This document shows, in pieces, positions 1 through 6,702 of a DNA stretch of 8,777 nucleotides. Each line of letters starts with the position of its first letter. Position 1 is the first letter of the stretch. Both the position numbers and the translations under genes were made by a program. The stretch comes from Paracoccaceae bacterium (GTDB lineage: Bacteria > Pseudomonadota > Alphaproteobacteria > Rhodobacterales > Rhodobacteraceae): positions 1 through 8,777 of the forward strand of contig JAOUMG010000050.1 in the NCBI GenBank assembly GCA_029881635.1, in the 5' to 3' direction. The notes below the pieces were generated by a model, which was not told where the DNA came from, did no database searches, and saw nothing but the letters and a program-made list of their open reading frames with translations.

Positions 1-465
1 CCATGTAAAGCCAACATTCGGCGCTCCAGATGTAGGTGAAATCAGCAACCTGTCAGCCGATAGGCGTTGCTTGCATCGTCGGATGCCATTTTTGGTTTGG
101 ACCGTCAGCCTCGAACTCCTCCTCAGACACGTTCGGAGCGTTGATGGTTCGTTCTCCTTGATCCGTGGGGAGATGTCGACGTCTCGGTCGCGCCCTGAGG
201 GCTTTGAACTGCATCAGGCGTTCGGGGCCATGCAGCCCGCATTCAAAACCCTCAGCGAGAACATCAAGCCAGACGCGTGGTGGGCCATAGATTCGGCCAG
301 ATCGGACAAAGCTCGCTCGAACTACCACACCGTGTTTTTATCTTTCCGGTCTCGTGCACTCCGTGGCCGATTCGACCAAGCCTGAAACCCGCTCCGTGAC
401 ACACCGAGCACATCACACATCTAGCTGATTGTCCTCCGGTACTTCGCCATAAGTCCAAAAATTGC
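1..465 (-). pseudogene. IS3-family transposase OrfB remnant (DDE integrase, broken, partial)
   Basis: Starting near 465, one minus-strand frame reads AIFGLMAKYRR, a TAG stop at 421-423, then MCDVLGVSRSGFQAW and NRPRSAR, followed by TAG at 322-324. A shift to the frame that begins near 328 restores homology (VRASF, YGPPRVWLDVLAEG, LRARPRRRHLP, FEADGPNQKW). After the NQKW codons, 36 extra bases (50-85) carry an in-frame TGA (53-55). The family sequence then resumes as VADFTYIW and WLYM at the window edge. The Asp of ADFTY (codon 41-43) corresponds to the first catalytic aspartate of the DDE domain. The rest of the catalytic core lies beyond the left edge. With at least one shift and three stops, this is a pseudogene. 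Confidence 0.85.
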
Positions 466-477
466 AGTTGGCCCCTG

Positions 478-762
478 AAGAAGTAGGTTGCGACTTTTAA
501 GATGTCGCGCTCCATCTTAAGCTTTGAAACATCTTGCTTGGGGGTAACGAAGCACCTCGTCATCCGGTTTCAGTTTGCCTTTGCCCAGAATCGTATCCGG
601 GCCATCTGATCCAATCTCGTAGACCAAACTGCGCGGTACTGTCACCTGCACATCCAGATCTCTGGCCGCCAACGCGTCATCCACTCCGCGCATCGTCACA
701 TGCTGTGCCGCTTCGCGTTGATACTCGCCGCTGTAAACTTTTCTCGTCATTGCTGTCCTCAA
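478..762 (-). pseudogene. IS3-family transposase OrfA remnant (frameshifted)
   Basis: The frame opens with ATG at 762 and reads MTRKVYSGEYQREAAQHV, the typical start of the N-terminal helix-turn-helix protein of IS3-family elements. It continues through a recognisable ARDLDV segment and GKGKLKP. Near 545-555 the frame is lost: the original frame stops at 517, while the expected C-terminal leucine-zipper-like segment (VSKLKMERDILK) continues in another frame down to about 478. In intact elements this protein binds the IS ends and is joined to OrfB by programmed frameshifting. Here the shift lies inside OrfA, with residues apparently lost between the EVLR and VSKL segments, so it is decay and not the programmed signal. 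No function is expected. Confidence 0.85.
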
Positions 763-906
763 ATCTCATAAACACCTTATCTCGGCATCCACGAAACAGG
801 CAGCACCTCAAACATGCGCCAAACATGTTAAGCTCGAACTCCTTGCGACGATTCAAACTGCTTTTCTTATCGAAAGAAAATTGTGGACTCACTCCAGCGC
901 TGGTTT

Positions 907-2811
907 TCAGTTGCGTTCGACGCGAGAACCATTTTTAGGCAAGTTATCTTGCACGCCTTGGCTCTTCGAGAAACCTAGGATCCAACGCGCCAAGGCAGCC
1001 TGAGCCAGATCAACATCGTCAGCCTCGATCGCGTCCGACAGATCCCGCAATGCGGCCGCGGTTTCGAGTTCCGACAAATGGTCTTCGCGGACTGAAATAA
1101 TCTTGGGGTGTGCCGTCGTCTGGGCACCCTTTCGGATCATCAGTTCTTCGTGCAGCTTTTCGCCGGGGCGCAAACCAGTCGTCACGATTTCAATGTCGCC
1201 ATCCGGGTTTTCTGCATCGCGTACAGAATAGCCTGATGCCTTGATCAGTTGCCGTGCCAGATCGTTCACTGATACCGGTTCACCCATATCGAGTACAAAT
1301 ACCTCACCGCCTTCGGCAAAGCTTCCAGCCAGCAAGACCAGATGGGCGGCTTCCTCGATTGTCATGAAATAGCGGGTTACGGCCTCATCGGTTAGCGTTA
1401 CCGGGCCACCGCAGGATATTTGTTCCTGAAACAAGGGTAGAACCGAACCGGAGGACCCCAGAACATTGCCAAAGCGCACAATCGAGAAAACCGTCTTCGG
1501 CGAACGCTTGGCGAGATCCTGCACGATCATTTCGGCCAATCGTTTAGAGGCCCCCATGATGTTTCTTGGGCGGACGGCCTTGTCTGTCGAAATCAAAACA
1601 AACCGTTTTATTCCAAGATCGCGCGCCTTTTGTGCGATGACTGCGGTGCCGATTGCATTGTTTTCAAGTCCGACCGTCGCATTCGCCTCGACCATCGGAA
1701 CATGCTTATAGGCCGCTGCATGAAAAATACTGTCTATCTTGTGCTCGATCAGAACCCTGGAAACCACGTTGCCATTCAGAACTGATCCTAGAACCGCCAC
1801 GATCTCAATTCCGGTGCCCTCGGCCAACACCCGAAACTCCATCTCTGCGTTGTAAAGTGCCAGTTCACTCATTTCGAACAAGACAAGCCGCCGTGGCTGA
1901 TGCGCTATGACCTGACGGCAAAGTTCCAATCCGATGGAACCACCCGCACCGGTGACAAGCACCGAGCGGTCTGAATAGTTAAACAGATTTGAAGCGGTCT
2001 CAGTACGAAACGGTTCCCGGCTGATAAATTCGCCTGGTCGGATTGGTAGCAATTTATCCACCAGATCAGCTTCGCCGATCAATTGGGAGAAGGCTGGCAA
2101 AGTCTGTACTTCCAGCCCGAGCTTTGCCAGGCGACGCGACAGAAACGTCTGCTTTTGGACAGAAAGTGACGGCATGGCAAGAATGATGCGGTCAATGCGG
2201 TACTGCTTGAGCAGCTTTTCGATGTGAACGCCGGAATAGACAGGCAGGCCCGCCACGACCAGATCGCGCAATGTCGCATTGTCATCAATGAAGGCCACCG
2301 GGATTATATCGGACCGGTTGCGCAAAGATGCCACGAGGGTCATCCCGGTACGTCCCGCACCGTAGATCAAAACCCGGGTGATTGCTGCGCTCTCGCTGTA
2401 GATTGCCATCAGGACGTGCAAAAGAAATATCCTGCTGCTGGCTGAAAAGGCGAAATAGACCAGCCCAAATACAACATGAAAACCGTGCGGAATATTGAGC
2501 TTTCCTAGTTCTGCGAGTGCAACGCTCGATACCGCGAGCAATGCCGCAAAAAGCGCTGTCTTTTGTGCGGCCAACATGTCGTATTGTTTGAGCTTTATGC
2601 TCGCAGTTCCCAATGACAAGGAAAGGGTAAAGGCGACAACGACCAGCAACGGAACAAGTGGCCAGTTCAGAGCAATCGCCCCGAAAGAGCGCGCAATGCC
2701 TGAATGAACGACAAACGCCGCAGCAAAGGCGACCGGAACCAAGGATAGGTCCAGCAAAAAAAGGACGAACCGTTTTTGAGCGCGGCTCATTGAAATCACG
2801 AATTTCACCAT
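907..2811 (-). CDS. Membrane-bound UDP-HexNAc 4,6-dehydratase (PglF/WbpM/CapD family)
   Basis: This predicted polytopic inner-membrane enzyme has 634 residues from the ATG at 2811. It should convert UDP-GlcNAc to the UDP-4-keto-6-deoxy sugar that feeds amino- or deoxy-sugar synthesis for surface glycans. Four hydrophobic segments lie at about residues 15-35, 48-68, 85-103 and 111-138. A first nucleotide-binding fold follows (GAGRTGM, about 151-157), then the catalytic SDR domain with TGAGGSIG (about 287-294), the STDK segment (408-411) and MGASK (419-423). Met takes the place of the usual catalytic Tyr, as known for the large WbpM/PglF-type enzymes (Ser-Met-Lys). GLRPGEKLHEEL near 546-557 is another family hallmark. 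The frame is open up to a GTG at 2871, but GAGGAG at 2823-2828 sits 11 bases before the ATG at 2811, and the extra 20 residues are hydrophilic, so 2811 is preferred. It is last of three same-strand glycan genes, after a 174-bp gap. The exact sugar product is inferred, not shown. Confidence 0.92.
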   Translation of the reverse strand: MVKFVISMSRAQKRFVLFLLDLSLVPVAFAAAFVVHSGIARSFGAIALNWPLVPLLVVVAFTLSLSLGTASIKLKQYDMLAAQKTALFAALLAVSSVALAELGKLNIPHGFHVVFGLVYFAFSASSRIFLLHVLMAIYSESAAITRVLIYGAGRTGMTLVASLRNRSDIIPVAFIDDNATLRDLVVAGLPVYSGVHIEKLLKQYRIDRIILAMPSLSVQKQTFLSRRLAKLGLEVQTLPAFSQLIGEADLVDKLLPIRPGEFISREPFRTETASNLFNYSDRSVLVTGAGGSIGLELCRQVIAHQPRRLVLFEMSELALYNAEMEFRVLAEGTGIEIVAVLGSVLNGNVVSRVLIEHKIDSIFHAAAYKHVPMVEANATVGLENNAIGTAVIAQKARDLGIKRFVLISTDKAVRPRNIMGASKRLAEMIVQDLAKRSPKTVFSIVRFGNVLGSSGSVLPLFQEQISCGGPVTLTDEAVTRYFMTIEEAAHLVLLAGSFAEGGEVFVLDMGEPVSVNDLARQLIKASGYSVRDAENPDGDIEIVTTGLRPGEKLHEELMIRKGAQTTAHPKIISVREDHLSELETAAALRDLSDAIEADDVDLAQAALARWILGFSKSQGVQDNLPKNGSRVERN

Positions 2812-2985
2812 TGAATCGCCTGCTCCTCGCTTCTTTGTGCCGTCATCGTCTGCTCGGGAAATGGTGAACACTCACAACAACTTGTTATTCAGGGCTAGTA
2901 CGACTTGCCTTGTGGTTTCAAGTAATTCTGCGCCCCATTGGCACGGTTATACAACTATGAGCGGTTTTTATCCGACAAAACTTGG
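2812..2985 (-). other. Gap between the sugar transferase and dehydratase genes
   Basis: These 174 bases carry no convincing gene. They are visibly more AT-rich than the flanking coding DNA. They contain a five-base inverted repeat ACTTG (2903-2907) / CAAGT (2919-2923) and the Shine-Dalgarno sequence of the dehydratase at 2823-2828. I could not fix a convincing -35/-10 pair on the minus strand. The length would allow a separate dehydratase promoter, or simply read-through from the upstream genes. Confidence 0.4.
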
Positions 2986-3597
2986 TCACGGCCGACGAAA
3001 AACATCGAGGCAGGTTGAAATTATTACCCGAACATCCAAGCAAATTGACCAGTTATTCTGATAGATCAAGTCCAACCGGGCCTTTGCAGGAATGCAGCGT
3101 CGCGAATATACGCTGTCTGTGGCCTCGGGGCTGTTGCAATTTGCCAGCAGGCGCTCTTCATGCCGTCTGTACTTGAGCGAGGCCAGGCCGGTCAGCCCCG
3201 GGCGCGATTTTAACACCTTGTCATATATGCCCGGAAACCGCTCCACATATTCTCGCAAAGGCGGGCGCGGCCCGACAAAACTCATATCACCACTCAGAAT
3301 GTTGAAAAGCTGTGGCAGTTCGTCCAGACGGTAGCGCCGAAGAAAAGAGCCAATGGGTGTGATCCGATCAGCCTTGTCTCTGCCGGTAACGCCAGTATCG
3401 TTACTGGCAACAGTCATTGTGCGAAATTTGATCAGATGAAAACCCGAAGCCGGGTCACGCATACGTTCGGATCGGTAAAATATCGGCCGCCCGTCAGTTG
3501 CACAGATTATCAATGCAACGATCACCATCATCGGCGTCAGAGGCACCAGCAAAAAGGCTGCAAGCACCAGATCAAATAGGCGTTTCGACGGTGTCAT
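2986..3597 (-). CDS. Initiating sugar-1-phosphate transferase (bacterial sugar transferase, PglC/WcaJ C-terminal type)
   Basis: This 203-residue monotopic phosphoglycosyl transferase is predicted to move a sugar-1-phosphate from a UDP-sugar onto undecaprenyl phosphate at the inner membrane, the first step of polysaccharide repeat assembly. A basic N-terminus (TPSKRLFDL) leads into one hydrophobic helix (about residues 8-32). The family signatures follow: PIFYRSER, FHLIKFRTM near 57-65, then RLDELPQLFNILSGDMSFVGPRPP at about 89-112, holding the Asp-Glu pair used in catalysis in this family, and RPGLTGLAS. The length matches the small PglC-like form, without the N-terminal membrane domain of WcaJ/WbaP. 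The frame is open to 3681, but the ATG at 3597 has GGAG at 3604-3607 with a 6-base spacer and begins just where the family begins. It overlaps the end of the SDR gene by 26 bp, which implies co-transcription. The sugar transferred is unknown; the neighbours suggest a 6-deoxy-HexNAc. Confidence 0.93.
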   Translation of the reverse strand: MTPSKRLFDLVLAAFLLVPLTPMMVIVALIICATDGRPIFYRSERMRDPASGFHLIKFRTMTVASNDTGVTGRDKADRITPIGSFLRRYRLDELPQLFNILSGDMSFVGPRPPLREYVERFPGIYDKVLKSRPGLTGLASLKYRRHEERLLANCNSPEATDSVYSRRCIPAKARLDLIYQNNWSICLDVRVIISTCLDVFRRP

Positions 3598-4537
3598 GCG
3601 TGTCTCCGGTTCTTTGGCCGACAATCGCCTGCATGTCCGCCACGATTGCACGGGCATCGTCGCCGCCACCTGGCAAATCAATCAACGACGCCAAACGCGA
3701 TACGTCCAGACAGACTTCGGCGACCAAACCGGTGTCGGCGGGGCGCGGTCGCCAATCGCATCTGTCTGCGGTCAGCAGCGCATCCATCGAAACACACCCA
3801 TCGAGCGCCACATTCAATATGAAAGGCAACATAGTGCCAGATGAGGCCAAACCAAAAAGTTGCGACAGGACCGAAGCAAGTGCCTTTGGGCCGATATAGC
3901 TACGGCGGGGTGCACACCCGTCGTCCAGAACATCCAGATCGCAGATCGATTTGGATCGATCTCCCAATAGCTGGTCTGCACCGGCAACATTGCCAATGCG
4001 CAAACAGGTAACATTCGGCGCATCCGTCCCTGCACTGTCAGCCCATTTCCTGGCCGCGTTTTCCATTTCCAGCTTGGCACGGCCATATGGTGACACCGGT
4101 CGTGCCGGGGCATTTTCGCATGTGGCACCTTTGGTCGCGCCGTAGACTGCGGCAGACGAAGCAAGAAAAACCTGCCTGACACCGGCATTCTTCGCGACAT
4201 TAAGGGCAGCTAGCGCCAGTTCGCGATGCTGCGACAGATTAACCTCGGTACCGCCAACGGGTCCGGCCATATTGAATAAAATGCCGACCTGGCGTGCCGC
4301 ACGATGGTAGAGATCGGTTTGGATCAACGGATCGAACACACACTCTGCACCGCCCGCTCGCCATCGGGTTTGCCAAATCACTCTGATATCACTTTGTTCA
4401 GGCCAAGCGCTTTGCAATAATCCGCCCAAACGACCGCTGCCCCCGACAATCAATACGTGATCACTCACAGAAAATTTTTTCTGTGTAATTGACCGCACGG
4501 CCCGGTTTGTGCTCTGACCATTTCTAACAATAGACAT
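3572..4537 (-). CDS. NAD-dependent epimerase/dehydratase-family sugar nucleotide enzyme (extended SDR)
   Basis: The protein has 321 residues from the ATG at 4537. The cofactor-binding strand-turn LIVGGSGRLG lies at about residues 29-38 and NMAG at 89-92. The catalytic SS at 127-128 is within SSAAVYG, and Y151 and K155 form the YxxxK motif within SPYGRAK. The C-terminal half is the divergent substrate domain. It is cytoplasmic and probably acts on a UDP- or dTDP-sugar as epimerase or 4-keto reductase; the family alone does not say which. It precedes and overlaps the sugar transferase gene, so the three minus-strand genes probably act together. The start is uncertain. The ATG at 4537 has only a weak upstream GGA, while a GTG at 4468 (V24) would give an N-terminus SDHVLIVGG typical of the family but has no Shine-Dalgarno sequence. 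The frame is open further to 4765, but those residues would overlap the divergent gene and look non-protein-like. Confidence 0.85.
   Translation of the reverse strand: MSIVRNGQSTNRAVRSITQKKFSVSDHVLIVGGSGRLGGLLQSAWPEQSDIRVIWQTRWRAGGAECVFDPLIQTDLYHRAARQVGILFNMAGPVGGTEVNLSQHRELALAALNVAKNAGVRQVFLASSAAVYGATKGATCENAPARPVSPYGRAKLEMENAARKWADSAGTDAPNVTCLRIGNVAGADQLLGDRSKSICDLDVLDDGCAPRRSYIGPKALASVLSQLFGLASSGTMLPFILNVALDGCVSMDALLTADRCDWRPRPADTGLVAEVCLDVSRLASLIDLPGGGDDARAIVADMQAIVGQRTGDTHDTVETPI
4466..4485. repeat. Perfect 20-bp palindrome at the 5' end of the SDR gene
   Basis: Arms CACAGAAAA (4466-4474) and TTTTCTGTG (4477-4485) are exact reverse complements separated by TT. The palindrome lies inside the N-terminal codons of the SDR gene if that gene starts at 4537, or overlaps the start codon if it begins at the GTG at 4468. 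It lies 105-125 bp before the divergent export lipoprotein gene. The AT-rich, symmetrical form suits a binding site for a dimeric regulator, but no specific regulator can be named. It could also form an mRNA hairpin. Confidence 0.5.
4507..4536 (+). promoter_or_regulatory. Possible sigma70-type promoter for the export lipoprotein gene
   Basis: TTGTGC (4507-4512) and TAGACA (4531-4536) are separated by 18 bases and would place the transcript start about 48 bases before the ATG at 4591. The -10 match is mediocre. It is proposed because the 53-bp spacer between the divergent genes is too small to hold both promoters, so some must overlap the SDR reading frame. Confidence 0.22.
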
Positions 4538-4590
4538 GGTGATCCAATAGCACCTGCGCAAAAAACGCGAAACTGGAGAAACGGGCAGAA

Positions 4591-5706
4591 ATGAAAACGC
4601 CGGGCCGGATATTTTTGGCGATGCTGTTTTCCAGCATTTTGGTGGGCTGTTCGTTGCCCCGTGGTGCGGCGCTTCAGAAAGAGGTTTTGAAGGCCGAAAG
4701 CGCGGAAAGCCCAGGCTTCGTTGTGTATCAGGTCGGACGCGATCTTCTGCCAAAGCTCGCCTCATGGCCAGCCACTGGTGGATTTGAGGCCCGCAAATGG
4801 CCCAAACACACTCCGGGCGCCCTTGATCCGATCATTGCCCCCGGTGACCAGGTGGTGGTGACCGTTTGGGAAAGCGACGAGAACGCCCTGCTGGCACCGC
4901 CGAGCCAGAAAGAAACCGTGCTGCAGACGATGACCGTATCCGGTGCGGGTGAAATTTTCTTGCCCTACATTGGCAAAGTCCGCATTGCAGGAATGTCGCC
5001 GGGCCATGCCCGCGACGCATTGCAGGAAAAACTTTCGGCACTGATACCTTCTGTGCAGGTTCAGCTTTCGTCGACACCTGGGCCGAAAAATACCGTATCG
5101 CTTATTGGCGGCGTCCGGAATGCCGGCAGCTTCCCGATGATGACCCGTGATCTGACGGTTATGCAGCTTATTTCCATGGGTGGCGGCGTTCCCGAAACCC
5201 TCGAAAACCCGCAGGTACGTCTGGTGCGCGGCAATAGCTATTATGCCATCTCGCTGGACAGGCTCTACTCGGAGCCCGATCTCGACACCACATTGCGAGG
5301 CGGTGACAAGGTCTTTGTCGAAGAGGACAAACGGTTCTTCCTGGCGCTAGGTGCTGCCGGCAACGAAAGCCAGATCCCTTTCAACAACGAACAGATGACC
5401 GCCCTTGATGCTGTGACGCTGGCAGGTGGTCTGTCTGACACGCGCGCCGACCCCAAAGGGGTTCTGATCCTGCGTCAGTTCGCACCTGAAGATGTCGTGC
5501 CCGCTGGCGGCGCCGGTCCAGAGGACACAAGGGTCATCTTCACGCTGGATCTGACGACGGCGGACGGCCTTTTTTCAGCAGGCCGTTTTCAGATCATGCC
5601 ACGTGATCTGGTGCTTGCCACGGAATCTCCGGTATCGTCTACCAGAACGATTCTGGGATTGCTGGCCGCATCGGCAGGTATCGCGGTCAACGCCGACAAA
5701 CTCTGA
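4591..5706 (+). CDS. Polysaccharide export outer-membrane lipoprotein (Wza-type, Poly_export/SLBB)
   Basis: This 371-residue protein is predicted to form the outer-membrane export channel for capsular or exopolysaccharide. A lipoprotein signal peptide is visible: basic KTPGR, hydrophobic IFLAMLFSSI, then lipobox LVGC with Cys20 as the lipidated residue and Ser at +2, which fits outer-membrane sorting. The Poly_export domain covers about 78-160 (IIAPGDQVVVTVWE, then GEIFLPYIGKVRIAGMS, then VQVQLS). An SLBB repeat starts near 168 (VSLIGGVRNAGSFPM), with a second near 250-300 (FLALGAAGNE, LDAVTLAGGLSD). RDLVLAT near 338-344 and a hydrophobic or amphipathic tail (about 350-365) follow, as in Wza, where the C-terminal helix spans the outer membrane. 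Its length is close to E. coli Wza. The ATG at 4591 has GGAG 12 bases upstream, a loose spacing, but it gives a complete signal peptide. It is divergent from the sugar enzymes. No Wzc-like partner is in the window. Confidence 0.93.
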   Translation: MKTPGRIFLAMLFSSILVGCSLPRGAALQKEVLKAESAESPGFVVYQVGRDLLPKLASWPATGGFEARKWPKHTPGALDPIIAPGDQVVVTVWESDENALLAPPSQKETVLQTMTVSGAGEIFLPYIGKVRIAGMSPGHARDALQEKLSALIPSVQVQLSSTPGPKNTVSLIGGVRNAGSFPMMTRDLTVMQLISMGGGVPETLENPQVRLVRGNSYYAISLDRLYSEPDLDTTLRGGDKVFVEEDKRFFLALGAAGNESQIPFNNEQMTALDAVTLAGGLSDTRADPKGVLILRQFAPEDVVPAGGAGPEDTRVIFTLDLTTADGLFSAGRFQIMPRDLVLATESPVSSTRTILGLLAASAGIAVNADKL

Positions 5707-5776
5707 CAGCACGTTCTGCAGTCGCTCTGGCCCGCTGTTCGGGAAAGACAGTTGACCGCAAAACAGGAGAAACACC

Positions 5777-6646
5777 ATGTCGATGGGTAAAAATATCCGC
5801 ACCTACTATGAAGGGCGCTGGCATGAGGGCGATGTCGCGGTCATGCGGGCTGCCGACCATGGGAGCTGGCTTGGCTCGACCGTGTTTGACGGCGCAAGGT
5901 TCTTCGAAGGTATCGCCCCCGATCTTCGTGCACATCTGACGCGGGTGAACCGTTCAGCCGAAGCGTTGATGATCACACCGACCATGACGGTGGATGAAAT
6001 GATGGAAATCGCCTCGGAAGGGCTGCGCAAATACGCAAAAGGCGCGGCCGTTTACATTCGGCCCATGTATTGGGGGCTGGATGCGGGCGATCTTGGCGTT
6101 GTTCCCAAGGAAAACTCGACCGGCTTTGCGCTTTGCCTGGAAGAAGTTGCCATGCCGCCGGAAACAGCCGCCACCACCTTGACCACATCCCGATTTCGTC
6201 GCCCCGTGCTGGAAAGCTCTGTGACTAATGCCAAGGCTGGCTGTCTTTACCCCAACAATGCGCGGATGCTGGCCGAGGCCCGCACGAAAGGCTATGGCAA
6301 CGCGCTGGTCGCGGATGCGCTCGGAAATGTCGCCGAGACGGCCACGGCCAATGTTTTCATGGTTCGCGATGGCGAGGTTTTCACGCCGGTCGCGAATGGT
6401 ACTTTTCTGGCCGGGATCACCCGTGCACGCCATATCAGCAACCTTGCCGCCGATGGCGTGAAAGTCCACGAAGCAGTGTTGGGTTTTGATGACTTCCGCG
6501 ACGCAGACGAGGTTTTTCTGTCGGGAAACTATTCGAAAGTGTCCCCAGTCATCGAATTTGACGGAACCCACTACCAACACGGCCCCGTTACGAAACGCGT
6601 GCGCGAGCTTTACTGGGACTGGGCCCATTCGGGGAACCAGAGTTGA
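5777..6646 (+). CDS. ilvE: Branched-chain amino acid aminotransferase (PLP fold type IV)
   Basis: This 289-residue cytoplasmic enzyme is predicted to interconvert branched-chain amino acids and their 2-oxo acids with glutamate/2-oxoglutarate. Class IV landmarks are in order: TVFDGARFFEG (35-45), YIRP with Arg95, the PLP-binding Lys153 in NAKAGCLYPNN, Glu187 in GNVAETATANVF, which contacts the pyridine nitrogen in this family, and LAGITR (211-216). SGNYSKVSPV (249-258) stands where typical IlvE proteins have a TAAEVTPV-like segment, a variant I associate with the Rhodobacteraceae form from memory. The ATG at 5777 follows AGGAG (5765-5769) with a 7-base spacer; the ATG two codons later is too far away. 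It sits 70 bp after the export gene on the same strand and need not be related to it. D-amino acid aminotransferase or ADC lyase are less likely alternatives. It is not a fold-type-I sugar aminotransferase, so it should not be read as the missing PglE-like step. Confidence 0.85.
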   Translation: MSMGKNIRTYYEGRWHEGDVAVMRAADHGSWLGSTVFDGARFFEGIAPDLRAHLTRVNRSAEALMITPTMTVDEMMEIASEGLRKYAKGAAVYIRPMYWGLDAGDLGVVPKENSTGFALCLEEVAMPPETAATTLTTSRFRRPVLESSVTNAKAGCLYPNNARMLAEARTKGYGNALVADALGNVAETATANVFMVRDGEVFTPVANGTFLAGITRARHISNLAADGVKVHEAVLGFDDFRDADEVFLSGNYSKVSPVIEFDGTHYQHGPVTKRVRELYWDWAHSGNQS

Positions 6647-6702
6647 CCAGTTGCGTTGCTTACGCTGAAGCGGCATGATCGCGGCGCAGTTGGGGAGAAA
6701 AC

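Larger units (their letters stand above)
1..762 (-). mobile_element. Decayed IS3-family insertion sequence, incomplete at the left edge
   Basis: On the minus strand, pieces of both IS3-family reading frames can be read in the usual order: the orfA-type helix-turn-helix protein from 762, then the orfB-type DDE transposase down to base 1. The frames are broken by frameshifts, by stops at 421-423, 322-324 and 53-55, and by a 36-bp insertion at 50-85, so the element cannot make an intact transposase. The far end lies outside the window. I could not identify the terminal inverted repeat on the orfA side with confidence; it should lie between 763 and about 830. The element sits just downstream of the polysaccharide genes, a common place for such relics. 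Confidence 0.85.

Noticed and set aside
71..385. 104-codon plus-strand frame at the left edge
   Set aside because: It lies opposite the IS3 transposase remnant, whose family motifs are clearly readable on the minus strand.
862..880. Inverted repeat TTTTCTT / AAGAAAA as a terminator for the dehydratase gene
   Set aside because: The stem is only A-T-rich pairs and would be weak. The neighbouring CCAGCGCTGG (894-903) has no loop. Neither is convincing as a terminator.
677..892. 71-codon minus-strand frame after the dehydratase
   Set aside because: It overlaps the well-recognised OrfA remnant in another frame and shows no domain or ribosome site.
534..938. 134-codon plus-strand frame between the IS relic and the dehydratase end
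   Set aside because: It is antisense to the OrfA remnant and to the dehydratase C-terminus, with low-complexity Ser/Arg/Leu composition, no Shine-Dalgarno sequence and no recognised family.
3498..3899. 133-codon plus-strand frame opposite the transferase/SDR junction
   Set aside because: It is antisense to two genes with conserved motifs, and its composition is typical of a shadow frame.
4538..4765. N-terminal extension of the SDR gene to the furthest upstream start at 4765
   Set aside because: These 76 codons overlap the signal peptide and N-terminus of the divergent export lipoprotein and have no family resemblance.
5707..5776. TTGACC at 5751-5756 as a promoter -35 box for the aminotransferase gene
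   Set aside because: It is too close to the start codon to leave room for a -10 element and a ribosome site upstream of 5777.
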